In this document: positions 21,951-33,913 of the stretch, in pieces | Layout of the letters: each line of letters starts with the position of its first letter | Numbering within the stretch: position 1 is the stretch's first letter | Assembly (NCBI GenBank): GCA_009193035.1 | Contig: SWDT01000031.1 | Span: forward strand, 62,001 to 126,000 | DNA length: 64,000 bases | Origin: Halicephalobus mephisto | Lineage: Eukaryota; Nematoda; Chromadorea; Rhabditida; Panagrolaimidae | Direction: 5' to 3' | Position numbers and translations under genes: made by a program | Notes under the pieces: generated by a model | Seen by the model: the letters and a program-made list of their open reading frames with translations, nothing else | Told to the model about the DNA's origin: nothing | The model's database searches: none

Positions 21951-23100
21951 TTCAGAAATTCAAACAAGTCCGAAAACGGAACTTTTCCAAAACGGAGAAC
22001 CCGATTTTTGCTTGTTTTTTTCTTTTTTACCGAAACTGGAAATTTTTCGGAGCAGTTTTTGTATCTAATCCGTACTTTAAGACTCATTTTCTGCTGATCT
22101 TTGGGAATTTATCCATCAGGTTTTTTATCTTAAGAGTCTGGATCTCGTTTCAGCAAATCCGATCAGCAACGATCGATTTTCTAGTTTCTTTTGTTCAAAA
22201 AAGAACGAAAATAAATCAAATCTAAAAATAATTCAATTTTCCGGAAGCTCCAGAATCTAATTGAAAATTTTAAAATTTCTCAAATTTTGAATAATTTTAA
22301 AATTTCTCAGATTTTGAACAATTTTAAAATTTCTCAGATTTTGAATAATTTTAAAATTTTTCAGATTTTGAACAATTTTAAAATTTCTCTGATTTTGAAT
22401 AATTTTAAAATTTTTCCAAAAAATTTTTGCAACAGAACATTTTAGAACTTTTTCGAATTCTTCAGAATCCGATTGAAAATTTTAGACCTTTTTAGATTTC
22501 TGTAGAAATGAGCATTTAAAATGTAAAATTTTGAAGTTTTCTAAAATTTTTCAAAATCTTATGAAATATTTCTAGAATCTTTCAGAATTTCTTAATTTCT
22601 AGAATCTTCCAAAATTTTTTGAATAATTTCTAGAATCTTCTAAATTTTTTTCAAGTATTTTTAGAATCTTCTAAAATTTCGTAGGAATTCCAAAAATTTC
22701 ACAAAAAGATCCAGAATCTGGTACAAACTTGCAATCAAAATCTGAAAACCAAGAATTTTGAAAATTTGTACTAAAAGAATATTCGAAGAAAATTTAACTT
22801 TGATTTTTGCAATAATGTGATCTTATTGATGAATTTTTGTCATAAAACGAGCAACCGTAATTTTTTGTTATTTTTTAATAAATCTGATTTTTTCATTTAA
22901 TTCGGCGAAATTCGGTTGCTAAATTATATTCTGATTCCATGATAACCCAAAAGTTATCAGAAATGTTTTCAAATTTTAGAAAAATAATCATCTACGTTCT
23001 TGGTGTTACTGTCAACAAAGTCGAAGGTAAAAAAGAAGAATAGGAAAAGAGAAAACTAAAAAATACCTGTTCAGCACCCACGTAAAAGAGGAAAAACGGA
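21951..23100. other. Intergenic with a 27-bp array at 22250-22410
   Basis: Five to six copies of TTTTAAAATTTCTCAGATTT occur at 22250-22410. The remainder is AT-rich DNA with no supported gene. Confidence 0.45.
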
Positions 23101-23108
23101 GGAATAAA

Positions 23109-23235
23109 GGTCTCGCAACGAAAGAAAGAAGGGTCCCGCAACGAAAGAAAGAAGGGTCCCGCAACGAAAGAAGGATCTCGCAACGAAAGAAAGTTCTCAT
23201 AACGAACGAAAGAAGGGTCCCGCAACGAAAGAAAA
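23109..23235. repeat. Tandem array of the GGTCCCGCAACGAA motif
   Basis: About six copies of a 20-24 bp unit, consensus GGTCCCGCAACGAAAGAAAG. This is a tandem version of the motif scattered elsewhere in the window. Confidence 0.85.
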
Positions 23236-24475
23236 AAACGCGGGTGGGAAAACTTTTGTAATTATTATTATCAATTTTGTAAGAGATAAAGCTAGGCGTT
23301 TTTATATATTTTGGCTGCGACTCGCTACTATCTACATCTGGTCCCGTCCAGTAGAAGTATAGACTCCGTAAATCTCTTTTACAGTTACAGTAAAATGGCT
23401 CTACGAAAACGAAAATTTTCCAGGACAGAATTCCGAGGAACCAGACATCAGAAGCTTCAGAAAATAGTTTTCTGTCAAGATTTCCAACGACGGGCATCTG
23501 ATGAGAAGTCTATTCTGAAATCCAGTCCTGTAAGTGGCTTCGTCACAGACACCACAGAGTCCGAAATCAGTCAACTTTGCTTCTAATCTGAAAGTCAAAA
23601 AGATATTCCTCATTGCCAAATCCCCGATGCACTAACCCTAAAGAAAATACGGTAATCATAGTAGATGTCATTTGAAAAGAATCTGATATGTTGTTTTAAC
23701 TTCGGGACTTGGTTTTAAAGCCTTTGATCCATGGAGGGAGATTCAAAGTCATCTTCTTTTTCTCCAGCGTTTGTTCCTTTATGGAGTTCGCTATACCATA
23801 TAATACAATACAAAAACCAGACAATTAGGCAAACTAATTAGTTTCTTTTTTTCCGGATTGCTTGGTATCGTCCTGATGCGACTTCCTTTCTGATGACCGG
23901 CTTTTCGCAGTAGCCTGTCTGGATTTTTCCTTCCGAGTCCTTGACGTGTTCCATGAGATCTCTTCCTCGGGTTTTGGCGTCTCAGGTTAGGCAGATCTGA
24001 TGTCCTCGATCGAAGGAGATTCAAAATCTTCAATCTCATGAATGTCCAAAAAAAATACTAGTACTACAGTATCTTCTCAAAGACGACTTACTTCGTCTGT
24101 AGGACAAAAAGAAAAAATATCCAGGAATTTTATAATTTTTTCTACAAACTAAAAATGATACTTCAAATTTAAATATTTTTCCATACTGAATTCACTAATG
24201 ATTTCAGAAATTAAAGAACAACTTTCATAATTTTAACGCTATTTTACATAAAAGTTTATTGGTAATATTATTAACACTGTTTTCTCATTTTTGGAAATAT
24301 ATTAAATTAAGTCTAGTCGTTACTCAAACATCTACATCATTACTATATACAAAGGTGGATATTTAGTCAAGCTACCAAAAGTGTGAGTGACTCGAAGTAA
24401 AACCTAGTTGCTCAACTCCTTAAAAAACCAGCGGAGAATTTGAAAGTTTTTATTTTCTTGTTTTAACTACCTATA
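23236..24475. other. Intergenic between motif array and receptor cluster
   Basis: Apart from the SINE-like copy at 23840-24020 I see no supported gene. A ~240-bp frame at 23311-23586 has no recognisable protein. Confidence 0.35.
23840..24020 (-). mobile_element. Degenerate copy of the 26.6 kb SINE
   Basis: Shares the order and wording of 26590-26770 at low identity: CTGATGCGACTTCC, GACCGGCTTTTCGCAG, GTCTGGATTTTTCC. The tRNA-like head is not recognisable. Confidence 0.45.
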
Positions 24476-24613
24476 GAAAGAACCTAAATTATACATAATA
24501 CAGTAAGAGTCTATAATTTTCGTTTTGGTGACAGAGGAACTTGGATTAAAGACCTCTTTTGCTATAGTAACTGGATTTATCTGTTCCGTTTAATCTCATT
24601 TCGAAATCCAGCC

Positions 24614-26061
24614 ATGTCTGACGACAGCATCTCGTCTACAAGAGATCCAGCGACTATTACTGTCATTGCAGTTCGCTACCATTTCCACGCTATACGGTGT
24701 GTGGGGGTTCTGATTGAAATGATATTTTTCTACGTCATGATTAGGAACTGGCATATGAAGACTACAGTCTTGAAAAGTCCCTTCTTTTATCTATTGACTT
24801 TGAAAACATTCCACGATTGGATGATCATGATGTATTATATCATAACTGGTTACGGTCGGGAATATTTAAAAGAGTTTTTTCACTTGAGTGAAGGGCCAGT
24901 TTTCCTCTACGTCATGGAAGTTGATACCTTGTGTCAATTAGCTATTTCTATCAACAGATACACCGCCTTGATGATCCCTCTGAAACATAATAAAGTGAGT
25001 TTACTTATACTGAAGAAAATTTTCAAAGTTATAGTAATATAGATGTTTGAAAATTTTTAAAATTAACTGTATTTGTCAAAAACTAAAATACCGAATATTT
25101 TTTACAGTTATAAAGAATGTTTGTTTCGAGAATCGTCAGTTGAATTGCATTCTTATTCGATCATTAGTTGCTTGTTTTTTTCAGTATTATATGTTAATTG
25201 AAAAACGTTGAATAGAAATATTATAATTTAAAAATCTAAAGATATTTAGATTAATTATTGTGTGAAAATGATCAAAAATACCGAATTTCGTTAATTTCAA
25301 TCGAGATAAAAAATATGATTGTTCGAGTGTTTTTAAATGGGGATTTTTTAACATCATTAAAAAAGTAACGTTGATGTTTATATTTTAAAAGTTGTTTTTA
25401 CAAACATAAGTTGATTTAATAATCTCGATAATTTCGTTATATTGATGGCAATTGAATATTAACTAATAACGAATGGCTTCAGATATGGACCCCCAGAGTA
25501 ACCTCCACTATTCTAATCGTCATTCCTCTTATATCAGCCCTAGCAACATTTCTAGAACACAAGCTATACGAAATCAACAACCCTGTAATTGTCGCCGTGT
25601 ACAAGGCCCATAAGGGCGCCTTAATAGTTTTATCCATAATTTTCATTCTCATCCCGATTACCAGAGACTTTGCGAAGTTCAAGTCAACTGCCAGTCTTAG
25701 TATTACTCCATCCACCACGTTGTCAACCAATGCATTGAATAATTTGAAAAAGCAAAAGGCGGAGAAACAATTATTATATGAAACGTTGTATGTCTGTTTC
25801 TGGAAGATAGTGAATATCATCACTGATATCGTATATCAGGATTGGAAGATGGTCGAATTTAGCGAAAACTTGTTGTCTATCATAATGGACACTGCTATCT
25901 TTATCGGCAACGTCGGCGGATTACTCTTGCTTCCGTTCATCTCCAGTGTAGCCAGAAACGGACTCAAGCAAGCTTTCAGGTTTCAGAACAATGGAAAAAG
26001 TGTATCTCTTGGTACAGGAATCAGTAAGGCCAAAACGATTAGTATGATCTTAATAAAGTAA
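24614..26061 (+). CDS. 7TM chemoreceptor, Srg/Srv-like, receptor A
   Basis: Exon 1 24614-24994 (127 codons, TM1-TM3) and exon 2 25483-26061 (TM4-TM7); 319 aa. TM3 ends in the nematode-type NRYTALMIPLKHNK|IW motif, interrupted by a phase-0 intron at the same place in every copy of the cluster. The C-terminal part has QLLYETLYVCFWK (TM6) and NVGGLLLLPFISSVARNGLKQAF (TM7 end). Such receptors usually sit in sensory neurons; the ligand is unknown. Exon 1 and about 135 bp of upstream DNA are about 98% identical to receptor E at 33914, and 250 bp of exon 2 differs at one base, while the TM4-TM5 half of exon 2 is diverged. AATAAA overlaps the stop at 26060. The family call is from motif pattern only. 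Confidence 0.8.
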
Positions 26062-26569
26062 TAAACTCTCGTATTCAATTTTAGGGGGATTAACTGCATT
26101 CATCTGATTGTGTAATTGTTAATTTTGGAACTTTAATATATTTATAAAAAATATTTTACTTTCCAAAGAGTTCCGGAAAACAGAATAAGTTGTTTAACAT
26201 TAACTTTGACATATACGATATTCCCTTTGGTATAAGCGTACTTTTTTGTTTCTCAATATTTTTTGGTTGTTTGTATATTTGTTCGTATTTATACATCTTC
26301 TACCTACTAGGTATAAAAGAGATAAGAAATCATTTAAAAACTATGAAAAAGAATATCGGAAAAATCCTAGTGTTCGTGTTGAAATCAATACTGAAAAGCT
26401 TAGTTTTTTAACTACGTAATAGTGGGGCACCTTTGGATGATACATCATATCGCAAGTTATTATATCTTCTTCTTCTTCTTTTTCTTGAGCGTTTTGCCCA
26501 TCTACCAGAGGGTTCGATTTACAATGTCAAACGATACAATTACAAACATAAGATACTAGGAAACTAAAC
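26062..26569. other. Spacer after receptor A
   Basis: The open frame at 26190-26411 is hydrophobic then Lys-rich, with no family I recognise, and is probably chance. A CT-rich TTCTTCTTCTTCTTTTTC run is at 26468-26486. No other feature. Confidence 0.35.
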
Positions 26570-26808
26570 GCCTAATTCCTTGCGCCATCGTAGTGTGATA
26601 TCCACTGATGCGACGTCCTTATGTTGACCGGCTTGTCGCAGGAGCTTGTCGTCTGGACTGATCCGAGTTCTTCGATTGGTTGTGAGAGTTTCTTCTCCTC
26701 TGTGGCTGGGTTGTTCATGGTTAGCAACATCCAGTCCCTTCGACCAGGAATCGAATCTGGGCCTCGTAACTTTCCAGCTACGTATACTAACCACTATATT
26801 ACTGAAGG
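26570..26808 (-). mobile_element. tRNA-derived SINE with Asp/Glu-like head
   Basis: On the minus strand the element begins with a 72-nt tRNA-like sequence (26808-26737). The acceptor arms CCTTCAG and TCGAAGG pair with one mismatch, the D arm ATAGTGGTTAGTAT matches Asp/Glu tRNAs, and the T arm has the B box ATTCGATTCC. The anticodon loop has 8 nt, so it is not a working tRNA. The body continues to about 26570. A diverged second copy is at 23840-24020. Confidence 0.6.
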
Positions 26809-27229
26809 CATCACAGGTTATGACATGCTTCTCAATTTCCTACAGTATACAACCGACAATTCACTCAATAACGATTTATTTCGGAATAAACACATCAAGA
26901 GAACAAACGCCATATATCATATTCAATTTATTATTATTATTATTTTCTAAATTGCTTTTGTATAAGATTTCTCTCTTGTTTTGAAAAGGGAAGCTCGACT
27001 TAAGACACATCATATGAAAGTTTTAGATGTCAGTAATGCATTACCATTGGAAATAAGAATTAATAAGAGTTTTAAAAAACGAAAAAACATTAAGGAAATA
27101 AAATTTTTGACTATTTCTGAAAATTAAACATAAAATTTAATTTTCTTCCACTTCATGGCAATTTGCTCCATCATAAAGGCTATAATTTAATAACTATTCT
27201 GATAAAAATAGAATCGTTTTTTTAACATC

Positions 27230-27760
27230 TTCTTTGAGACAGCCACGGGAAATTGAAAGCCAAGGAAACAAATGACAAAAATTATTCATTTTTGGTTCAA
27301 ATTTTGCCTAATGATATGGAAGCATTATTGCGAAATCTTGAAATATGAATTCAAATGGTTTCTGGAGTGAAATTCAGAATCTGCATATTTTGAAACCGTT
27401 AGATGTTCGATTTTGGCATTTTATATTCCAGTTGACTCAAAAGCAAATTCTAAATCCGATGGCATATATGATAAAGTAATTAAATAAGATTTGAAAAGAT
27501 TAAAATCAAAAAATTATTTTAAAAATCAGTTTTATGTTTCCTCTTTTCACTCCGTTTTTGACCAAAAGTTAACGCTGGATTCTGAATTTCACTCCAGAAG
27601 TGATTTTGGAAGTGCAAACATTGATATTTCGTAATTATGCTTTCACGTAATTTCATGGACAAAATTTCAACCGAAAATAAAAAATTTATTATTTTTCTCC
27701 TCGATTTTCTCAAAAAACATGTTATATAAAACATAGCTATCATAATATACAACTGTAAAT
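27230..27760. repeat. Imperfect foldback (inverted repeat)
   Basis: Arms of roughly 150 bp (about 27260-27400 and 27560-27720) are inverted copies around a ~160-bp spacer. The innermost core is exact over 20 bp (TCTGGAGTGAAATTCAGAAT at 27360 and its complement near 27571). Outward, GGAAGCATTATTGCGAAAT pairs with ATTTCGTAATTATGCTTTC. No transposase and no gene. Confidence 0.65.
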
Positions 27761-27779
27761 TTAATCATATTTATTTGTT

Positions 27780-28070
27780 GCTCTCGTGAGCCTTACCAAA
27801 TTATTTCAACTCTCTAATTTAGTAACTATAACAGTGGCTCTCTCAATATTTCCCCTTGTGAAGGTTAACTATGTTCGATAAATATTACTACCAAAATTAC
27901 GAATCTTATGCTCATAATTATTACGATTATTATGAGATCTGGGGATATGAGGCTTGACAAGTTAACTACTTTGATGACTATTATACTGAATTTAAAAATC
28001 TCTTCTGGAAAAAAGAAACAATGTAGTAAATTAAGTAGTGTATATGGAGTAAAGGGATCAGATGGAAGGA
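27780..28070. other. Spacer, no gene seen
   Basis: AT-rich, no repeat or frame I can support. Confidence 0.4.
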
Positions 28071-28334
28071 TGTCGATGATGTGACATCTTGGACGGAAAA
28101 CTGTTGGTTCCTACTATTAGCAATTAAGCTTGTTTATCTTAACATAAGCATGAAACAAAAGAGGAAGGATCCTCGTTTGACCGAAGTCAAACTCGGACCC
28201 GTCTAAAGCTGGAATTTCTCAAGGACTGACTCTCTAACACTTTAGTCTCACCTCCCAGGCGTCGGCTGACTGGACGGAGCTTTGGGCCTTCTGTCTAGAC
28301 CTTTGAGGGTTTAACTCCGATCTTTATGCCTACA
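28071..28334 (+). mobile_element. Solo LTR-like repeat, family A, copy 1
   Basis: 264 bp from TGTCGATGATGTGAC to TTTATGCCTACA. Matches 35883-36162 and 37934-38206 along its length, with CGTTTGACCGAAGTCAAACT and CTGACTGGACGGAGCTTTGG as landmarks. TG...CA ends suggest an LTR, but no clear target duplication is visible. It replaces the 5' end of the receptor pseudogene that follows. Confidence 0.6.
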
Positions 28335-29489
28335 GCAACATCGTTTAGAATTGTCGCGCAAGTGAGGACTTTTTTCTGATCCTGCAATCTATAGGGATTT
28401 TGATTGAAACAACGTTTCTGCTCACTATATTTAAAAACTGGTGTCTGAATATTACGGTCTTGAAAAGTACTTTTTTGTTTATTAACTTTGAAAATAATGA
28501 ATGATTTCATATATTTGCTATATTCGACTGCAAACATCATTTGGTACATAAAATTAAATGATTTTTATAAGAAAACTGGGTTCCTACTTTCTGAATTTAT
28601 AATAGAGGTTGACATTTTCTGCCACTTTATTATTGCTGTCAACAGGTATACCGTATTGATGATGCCATTGAAACACAACTAAGTATTGCGATTTTTTAAG
28701 ACTTGAAGATATATTTTTTGACTTGTAATAATTTCTGAATCACGCAGAAATAGTCGGAAAACTTTCAAATTAGATCAATTTCAACCCAAATCAAGCAAAG
28801 TCATTCCTATCCTTTTGAATGGAAACATTGTTAGGATCGTTAAGAAAGTTAATAAGTACCTTTTTAAAATTATTTTCTCAAAAACAAATTGACGAAGTAT
28901 TTTTAGTTATTTTGTTATTTCGATGATAGGCAAACGAATATTATTTTATTTCAGATTTGTTCTCCTAGAGTAACGATTTTTGTTCCGATCATCGTTTCTT
29001 GTCTCGCGGTTTTACCAGCACTAATGGAACTTAAGAACGATGCTCTACTCTATCGCTTTTATTCATGAAACCAACATGCTGGTTTTCAACATTTGCTCAG
29101 TACTTCTTATTCTCATTGTGAGTAGTAAAAGCTTTTGTTCATGCACACTAAACAAGAATCCTAATTCCAATTCACCAACTGAGTCTTCAACCAACACATC
29201 ATCCAACTTAAAAAGACAAAAAGTCGAATCACAATTACTCTACGAAACGATTTTCATCTCTTTTTGGAAGCTCATCTATATGATTATTAGTATAATACGC
29301 TCATATATCGAAGATTCTATATTTGACAAAGTTTGGGCAGGCCTGATCATGAGCTTTTTCATCTTCTTTAATAACATCGGTGCATTGTTCGTGCTTCTAT
29401 ATATTTCAAGTGTCACCAAAGAGGGATTCAGAGAGGCTTTTAAATTTAGCAAAAAAGAAAATACAGTGATAGTTTCAAGAAGTCGGTGA
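28335..29489 (+). pseudogene. Receptor pseudogene B
   Basis: Remnant of a two-exon receptor closest to receptor F. Exon 1 (about 28380-28682) starts inside TM1 (LQSIGILIE ... KNWCL) because the LTR-like repeat covers the start. It has a frameshift around 28470-28480 within TM2 and a TAA as the last codon before the intron, where the others have AAA. Exon 2 starts after TTTCAG at about 28955 (ICSPRVTIFVP), shifts frame near 29040-29070, then reads on to TM7 (LLYISSVTKEGFREAF). About 115 bp around LNKNPNSNSPTES is almost the same DNA as in receptor F. Confidence 0.85.
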
Positions 29490-30420
29490 TATCACAGATG
29501 CTCATACTAAATAAAATAATGTGATATCGTATTGAATTTAGAACTAGCTGTACTTACCTGATATGTAACTGTTAATTCTTGAATTTCAATATACAAGGAG
29601 TACTTAGCTCCCATGTAATTTTGATAATTTTGTCGGTGTATAGAATGAAGTTTAACTCATTTAAAAATCTGCGAAAGTTTAAAATCATCCAGTAAACTAA
29701 TATTTCAAAAACTTTGGCTGAAGGCCAAGAAAGCAATTCATGAGCGAGCTTGAGGTTAGCAATTTGTTTGAAAAGAAAAACTTTTTTATCTTTAGTTAAT
29801 TCTGAAGAAACAAAGCATAGTTAGAATTTACACATACAAGGGAAATTTACAGTTTTCTTACTAGTGAAAAAGAACTTGCATCACGGAAAAACATAGCTTC
29901 TTTACTACAATCCTAAAAGAATAAAGTAAATTACTTGACTTTGGTCTTTCTATGAATGATACATGCGGAAACATTATAAGTTCCATATAATATAAAATGT
30001 AATAAATACGATAGTAGGAAAAAATATAAGATGGAAAAAATATTAAACCAATTATGGTATCCCGAAATCTTACATAGTGTTGTTATCACCATGACCTAGA
30101 TGCCTATGTCCAATCCCAAAAGCCGATTTTCATACACAATTAGTAATTTATCTCATACCTTATATTTTTTCCGTTCACGAATAAATACGCCATGGAAGGT
30201 TTTGTAACTTTTACAAAATGCCACAAATTGTAATAAATACGTTGTGAATATTGTTACAAATGCTAAATATTCACGAAATTTTCAATAATCATACTACATC
30301 TATGTCAAGTTGACAATTCCTAAAAATCGTCAGCAATGATAATTGGTTGTATTTGTAACTGGAGGAAAAGTTATGTTTTTATCAGTATAATATTATAACA
30401 AATTTTTATCCTTAAGAAAT
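29490..30420. other. Spacer between receptor B and C, no gene seen
   Basis: Mostly unique AT-rich sequence. No frame, repeat or RNA gene I can support. Confidence 0.4.
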
Positions 30421-30552
30421 GAAATAATATTCTAAATTACATTTGTTTCGTTTATTGATTCTTAAAATTTATCAAATTACCTGGCAATTTCTATTTCGTC
30501 AGTTACAACAGTAACTATCTTACTCTTAACTGTTTATTTTTTAAATTCAACT

Positions 30553-30936
30553 ATGTCTGATGAAAATAATTCTTTAACTACAAAAGATCCATCAGTTTCT
30601 ATTCTCATAACAATTGAATACTATTTTAACATCCTCCAATGTATAGGAATTGTGATTGAAATAATATTTCTTTCCGTGATGGTCAGAAACTGGTGTTTAA
30701 AGGATACGATCCTAAAAAGTACCTTCTTTTATTTATTAACGCTGAAGACAGTCAATAATCTAATATATATGCTTTATGTGATTATAAATTATTATTGGCA
30801 GGACAAATTACAAGAGTTTCATCCTGCAACTGGACGTATAGTTTTTGCTTTTATCACTTCAGTGGATACGTTTTCTCATTTTGTCATTTCTGTCAACAGA
30901 TACACCGCTTTGATGCTGCCGGTGAAACATAAAAGA
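30553..30936 (+). pseudogene. Orphan receptor first exon C
   Basis: An intact 128-codon exon 1 (TM1-TM3, ending VNRYTALMLPVKHKR with a GTGAGT donor) is a close copy of exon 1 of receptor D, and the upstream DNA is also shared (30420-30552 with 31680-31820). No exon 2 is found before D's exon 1. The post-exon sequence 31060-31195 matches D's intron at 32625-32770, so the duplication reached into the intron only. It is either a dead partial copy or an alternative first exon splicing in phase 0 to D's exon 2 at 32928. A faint ~30-bp likeness to a receptor 3' end lies near 31460. Confidence 0.7.
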
Positions 30937-31194
30937 GTGAGTTCCATAACTGATTCTACAATCGCGAAATATTCAATTGTTTTTCTTTTTAAAGAAAAAA
31001 CATTAACTTGATTACTTTAATGTTACTAACTAAGTTTACATTTGACAACATTCGAATACATTTTTCCAAGCTTTACTAAAATTAAATTATTGTTTAGTTA
31101 TTTTTCTGTATTCCTAAAATTTTTAGATACTTATGTAGCTTAGTACTTACAACTAATAAGAATATCTCAAATTTGCTTAATTCCCATTAAAGTG

Positions 31195-31660
31195 TAGAAA
31201 AATTACTTATATGCGGATAATGTGGGATAATCCATGGTTGTATGCGAATGGTTTGTTGGATATACCTTAAACTTGAATAATTAAAAACCTTGATAATAGA
31301 ATAAAATCGATATAAAAAACACGATAAGATACAAATAACAATCAAGCCTGTCTCTGGAATACAGAAGCAGATTCTCGGCTTTTATAGAGAAAGTTTAGTG
31401 AAGCGATTTTCTTGATTCGTGCTGATGTTGATGCTGAAAACCAGTCGGTCTCAGCAAGGCAAAGACGATTCAGGAGCCTTTTAAGCAATGGTACAAATAT
31501 TACGAGAACATAAGTGTAATTGACGCAATATCATCCACCTGAAGTGCCGTAAAGCATTGCAGGGATTTCCTATGGATGATCGCGATGCTTGTGTCATTGA
31601 TAATGATAATTTGCTGTATTTGTAACTAGAGGAAAAGTTATTTTTTTATTATTGTAATGC
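31195..31660. other. Spacer between duplicated first exons
   Basis: No gene seen, apart from the weak receptor-tail likeness near 31460. Confidence 0.35.
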
Positions 31661-31820
31661 TCTAACAAATTTTTACTCTTAAAAAATGAAATAATATTCT
31701 AAATTACATTTGTTTCGTTTATTGATTCTTAAAATTTATCAAATTACCTGGCAAATCCTATTTCGTCAGTTACAACAGTAACTATCTTACTCTTAACTGT
31801 TTATTTTTTTAAATTGAGCT

Positions 31821-33461
31821 ATGTCTGATGAAAATAATTCTTTGACTACAAAAGACCCATCAGTTTCTATTCTCATAACAATTACATACTGTTTTAATAC
31901 TGTACAATGTGTAGGAATTGTGATCGAAATAATATTTCTTTTCGTGATGGTCAGAAACTGGTGTTTGAATGATACGATCCTGAAGAGTACCTTCTTTTAT
32001 TTATTAGCATTGAAGACAGTCAATAATCTAATATATATGATTTATGTGATTATAAATTATTATTGGCAGAACAAATTAGAAGAGTTTTATCATGCAATTG
32101 GACGTGCAGTTTTTGCTTTTATCACTTCTGTAGATACATTTTCTCATTTTGTCACTTCTATCAACAGATACACCGCTTTGATGCTGCCATTAAAATATAA
32201 CAGAGTGGGTTTCATAATTATTTCTGCATATAGGCTTCAAAATGGTGTATTTTCGTATATTTGGAAGTTTTTGACGAAATTAAATCAATTTCCTCAAAGA
32301 AGAAAATCATCAACGAATGTGTAGGAACGAAAGAGGAAGTAAACCGCCAATGGCCTAATGAGAATTAGAGAATTCCGTCCAGTCATTTGACATTTGAAAA
32401 GTGCGACTAAAGTACAAGAGAGTCAATCTTTTTCTTTAACCGTAACCTAATCGTTTTGAGTCCAATCTCCTCTGGACGAAAATCTCTCTTCTATCTTGTC
32501 TAATAGTCGATGTATAAATAAAGCATATAGTGATATTCTGAACACAGTAGAGCCACATACTCTACTACTAGATAACAAAGTTCCAGAAGGTCTGTTCATC
32601 GCAAACCGTAACATCTTGTTTTACTACTTTTAAATACATTTTTCCAATCTTTACTAAAATTAAATTATTGTTTAGTTATTTTTCTGTATTTCTAAAGTTT
32701 TTAGATACTTATGTAGCTTAGTATATACAACTAATAAGAATGTCTCAAGTTTGTTTAATTCCCATTAAAGTTAAAGAACGATTTATATTTTTCTGAACAA
32801 AAACAATATCATTAAAACAATTAACGTTTACTTTCTAAAAATACCGTCCGAAAACGAAACCAATCGGGCAATTTCAGTAATTTTATGACAGAAATAATAA
32901 CTACTCCTTACTAAAAAGTAGTTTCAGATTTGGTCTACTACGGTAACCTATTCTCTCCTGATCATCCTTCCCTGTCTCTCAGCTCTAGTGTCATTTCTGG
33001 ATGTCATATTAATAGAGAACAACAACGTTATTATCGCAACCGTTATTGAATCCTCTGGAGTCATTCTGATAATTTGCTCCATGGTTCTCATCGTAATCCC
33101 AACTACCAAAGCACTTTGTCAATATAAATCAACCAACGACTCCAATACTGCCTCATCCATCGCATTTTCAAATGATATGTTGAAGAATTTAAAAAAACAG
33201 AAAATTGAAAATCAACTGCTCTACGAAACATTCTTTGTATGTTTCTGGAAGACGATCAATGTTGTTGTCATCATCATATATCCATATATAAAAGCATCTA
33301 AATTTGGTTACTATCTACTAAATTTGACTATGGATTTCTCTACTTTCATGGGCAATGTCGGTGGATTGATTCTGCTAGTATTCATATCTAGTGTTGTCAG
33401 GGACGGATTTAAACAGGCGTTCATAATTCAAAAGAACACAAAGATTGTACATGTTCGTTGA
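31821..33461 (+). CDS. 7TM chemoreceptor, Srg/Srv-like, receptor D
   Basis: Exon 1 31821-32204 and exon 2 32928-33461, phase 0, 305 aa. Exon 1 ends in INRYTALMLPLKYNR with a weaker donor (GTGGGT). Exon 2 opens IWSTTVTYSLLIILPCLSAL and carries the shared QLLYETFFVCFWK and NVGGLILLVFISSVVRDGFKQAF segments. The intron contains a reversed LTR-like repeat at 32320-32603. It forms a tandem duplication with orphan exon C. A plasma-membrane sensory receptor is inferred from family; the ligand is unknown. Confidence 0.78.
32320..32603 (-). mobile_element. LTR-like repeat, family A, reversed diverged copy
   Basis: Read on the minus strand it follows family A in order. On the plus strand, TGTAGG at the start, CCGTCCAGTCA, GACTAAAGT and AGAGAGTCA match the complement of the other copies. 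More diverged than the rest. It lies in the intron of receptor D. Confidence 0.5.
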
Positions 33462-33913
33462 TTAGATAAAATCGAGAAGACTCATGTTCACTGAATAATC
33501 ATATTGTATAAAGCATAGAAGAGAATTAACTATATTTATCCAATTGAACAATCATTAACTGTCAAGTAATTTCAACGAGTTGGCAAAAGAACTTAGTTCT
33601 CAAACAATATCCATATTCCAGATTAGTTTATTTAAACTTATCGAGTTTCTTTTCAAATTCTACTGCCATAACTACAATAGTTTAGCTCATTTAACTGACC
33701 TACAAAAAAATTAGAGCACCGCCCCAATTAAAGTTTTAAACATTTCTCGAATTCCCCTTTGTTTCCTTGTAAACAAAAAGAACCTAAATTATACATAATA
33801 CAGTAAGAGTCTATAATTTTCGTTTTGGTGACAGAGGAACTTGGATTAAAGACCTCTTTTGCTATAGTAACTGGATTTATCTATTCCGTTTAATCTCACT
33901 TCGAAATCCAGCC

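Noticed and set aside
26190..26411. 73-codon hydrophobic/Lys-rich frame after receptor A, and a similar one at 40414-40626 after receptor F
   Set aside because: Similar only in composition; the DNA does not align and there is no splice or family support.
26737..26808. Functional tRNA gene
   Set aside because: Acceptor mismatch, an 8-nt anticodon loop and a linked repeated body show a SINE head, not a tRNA.
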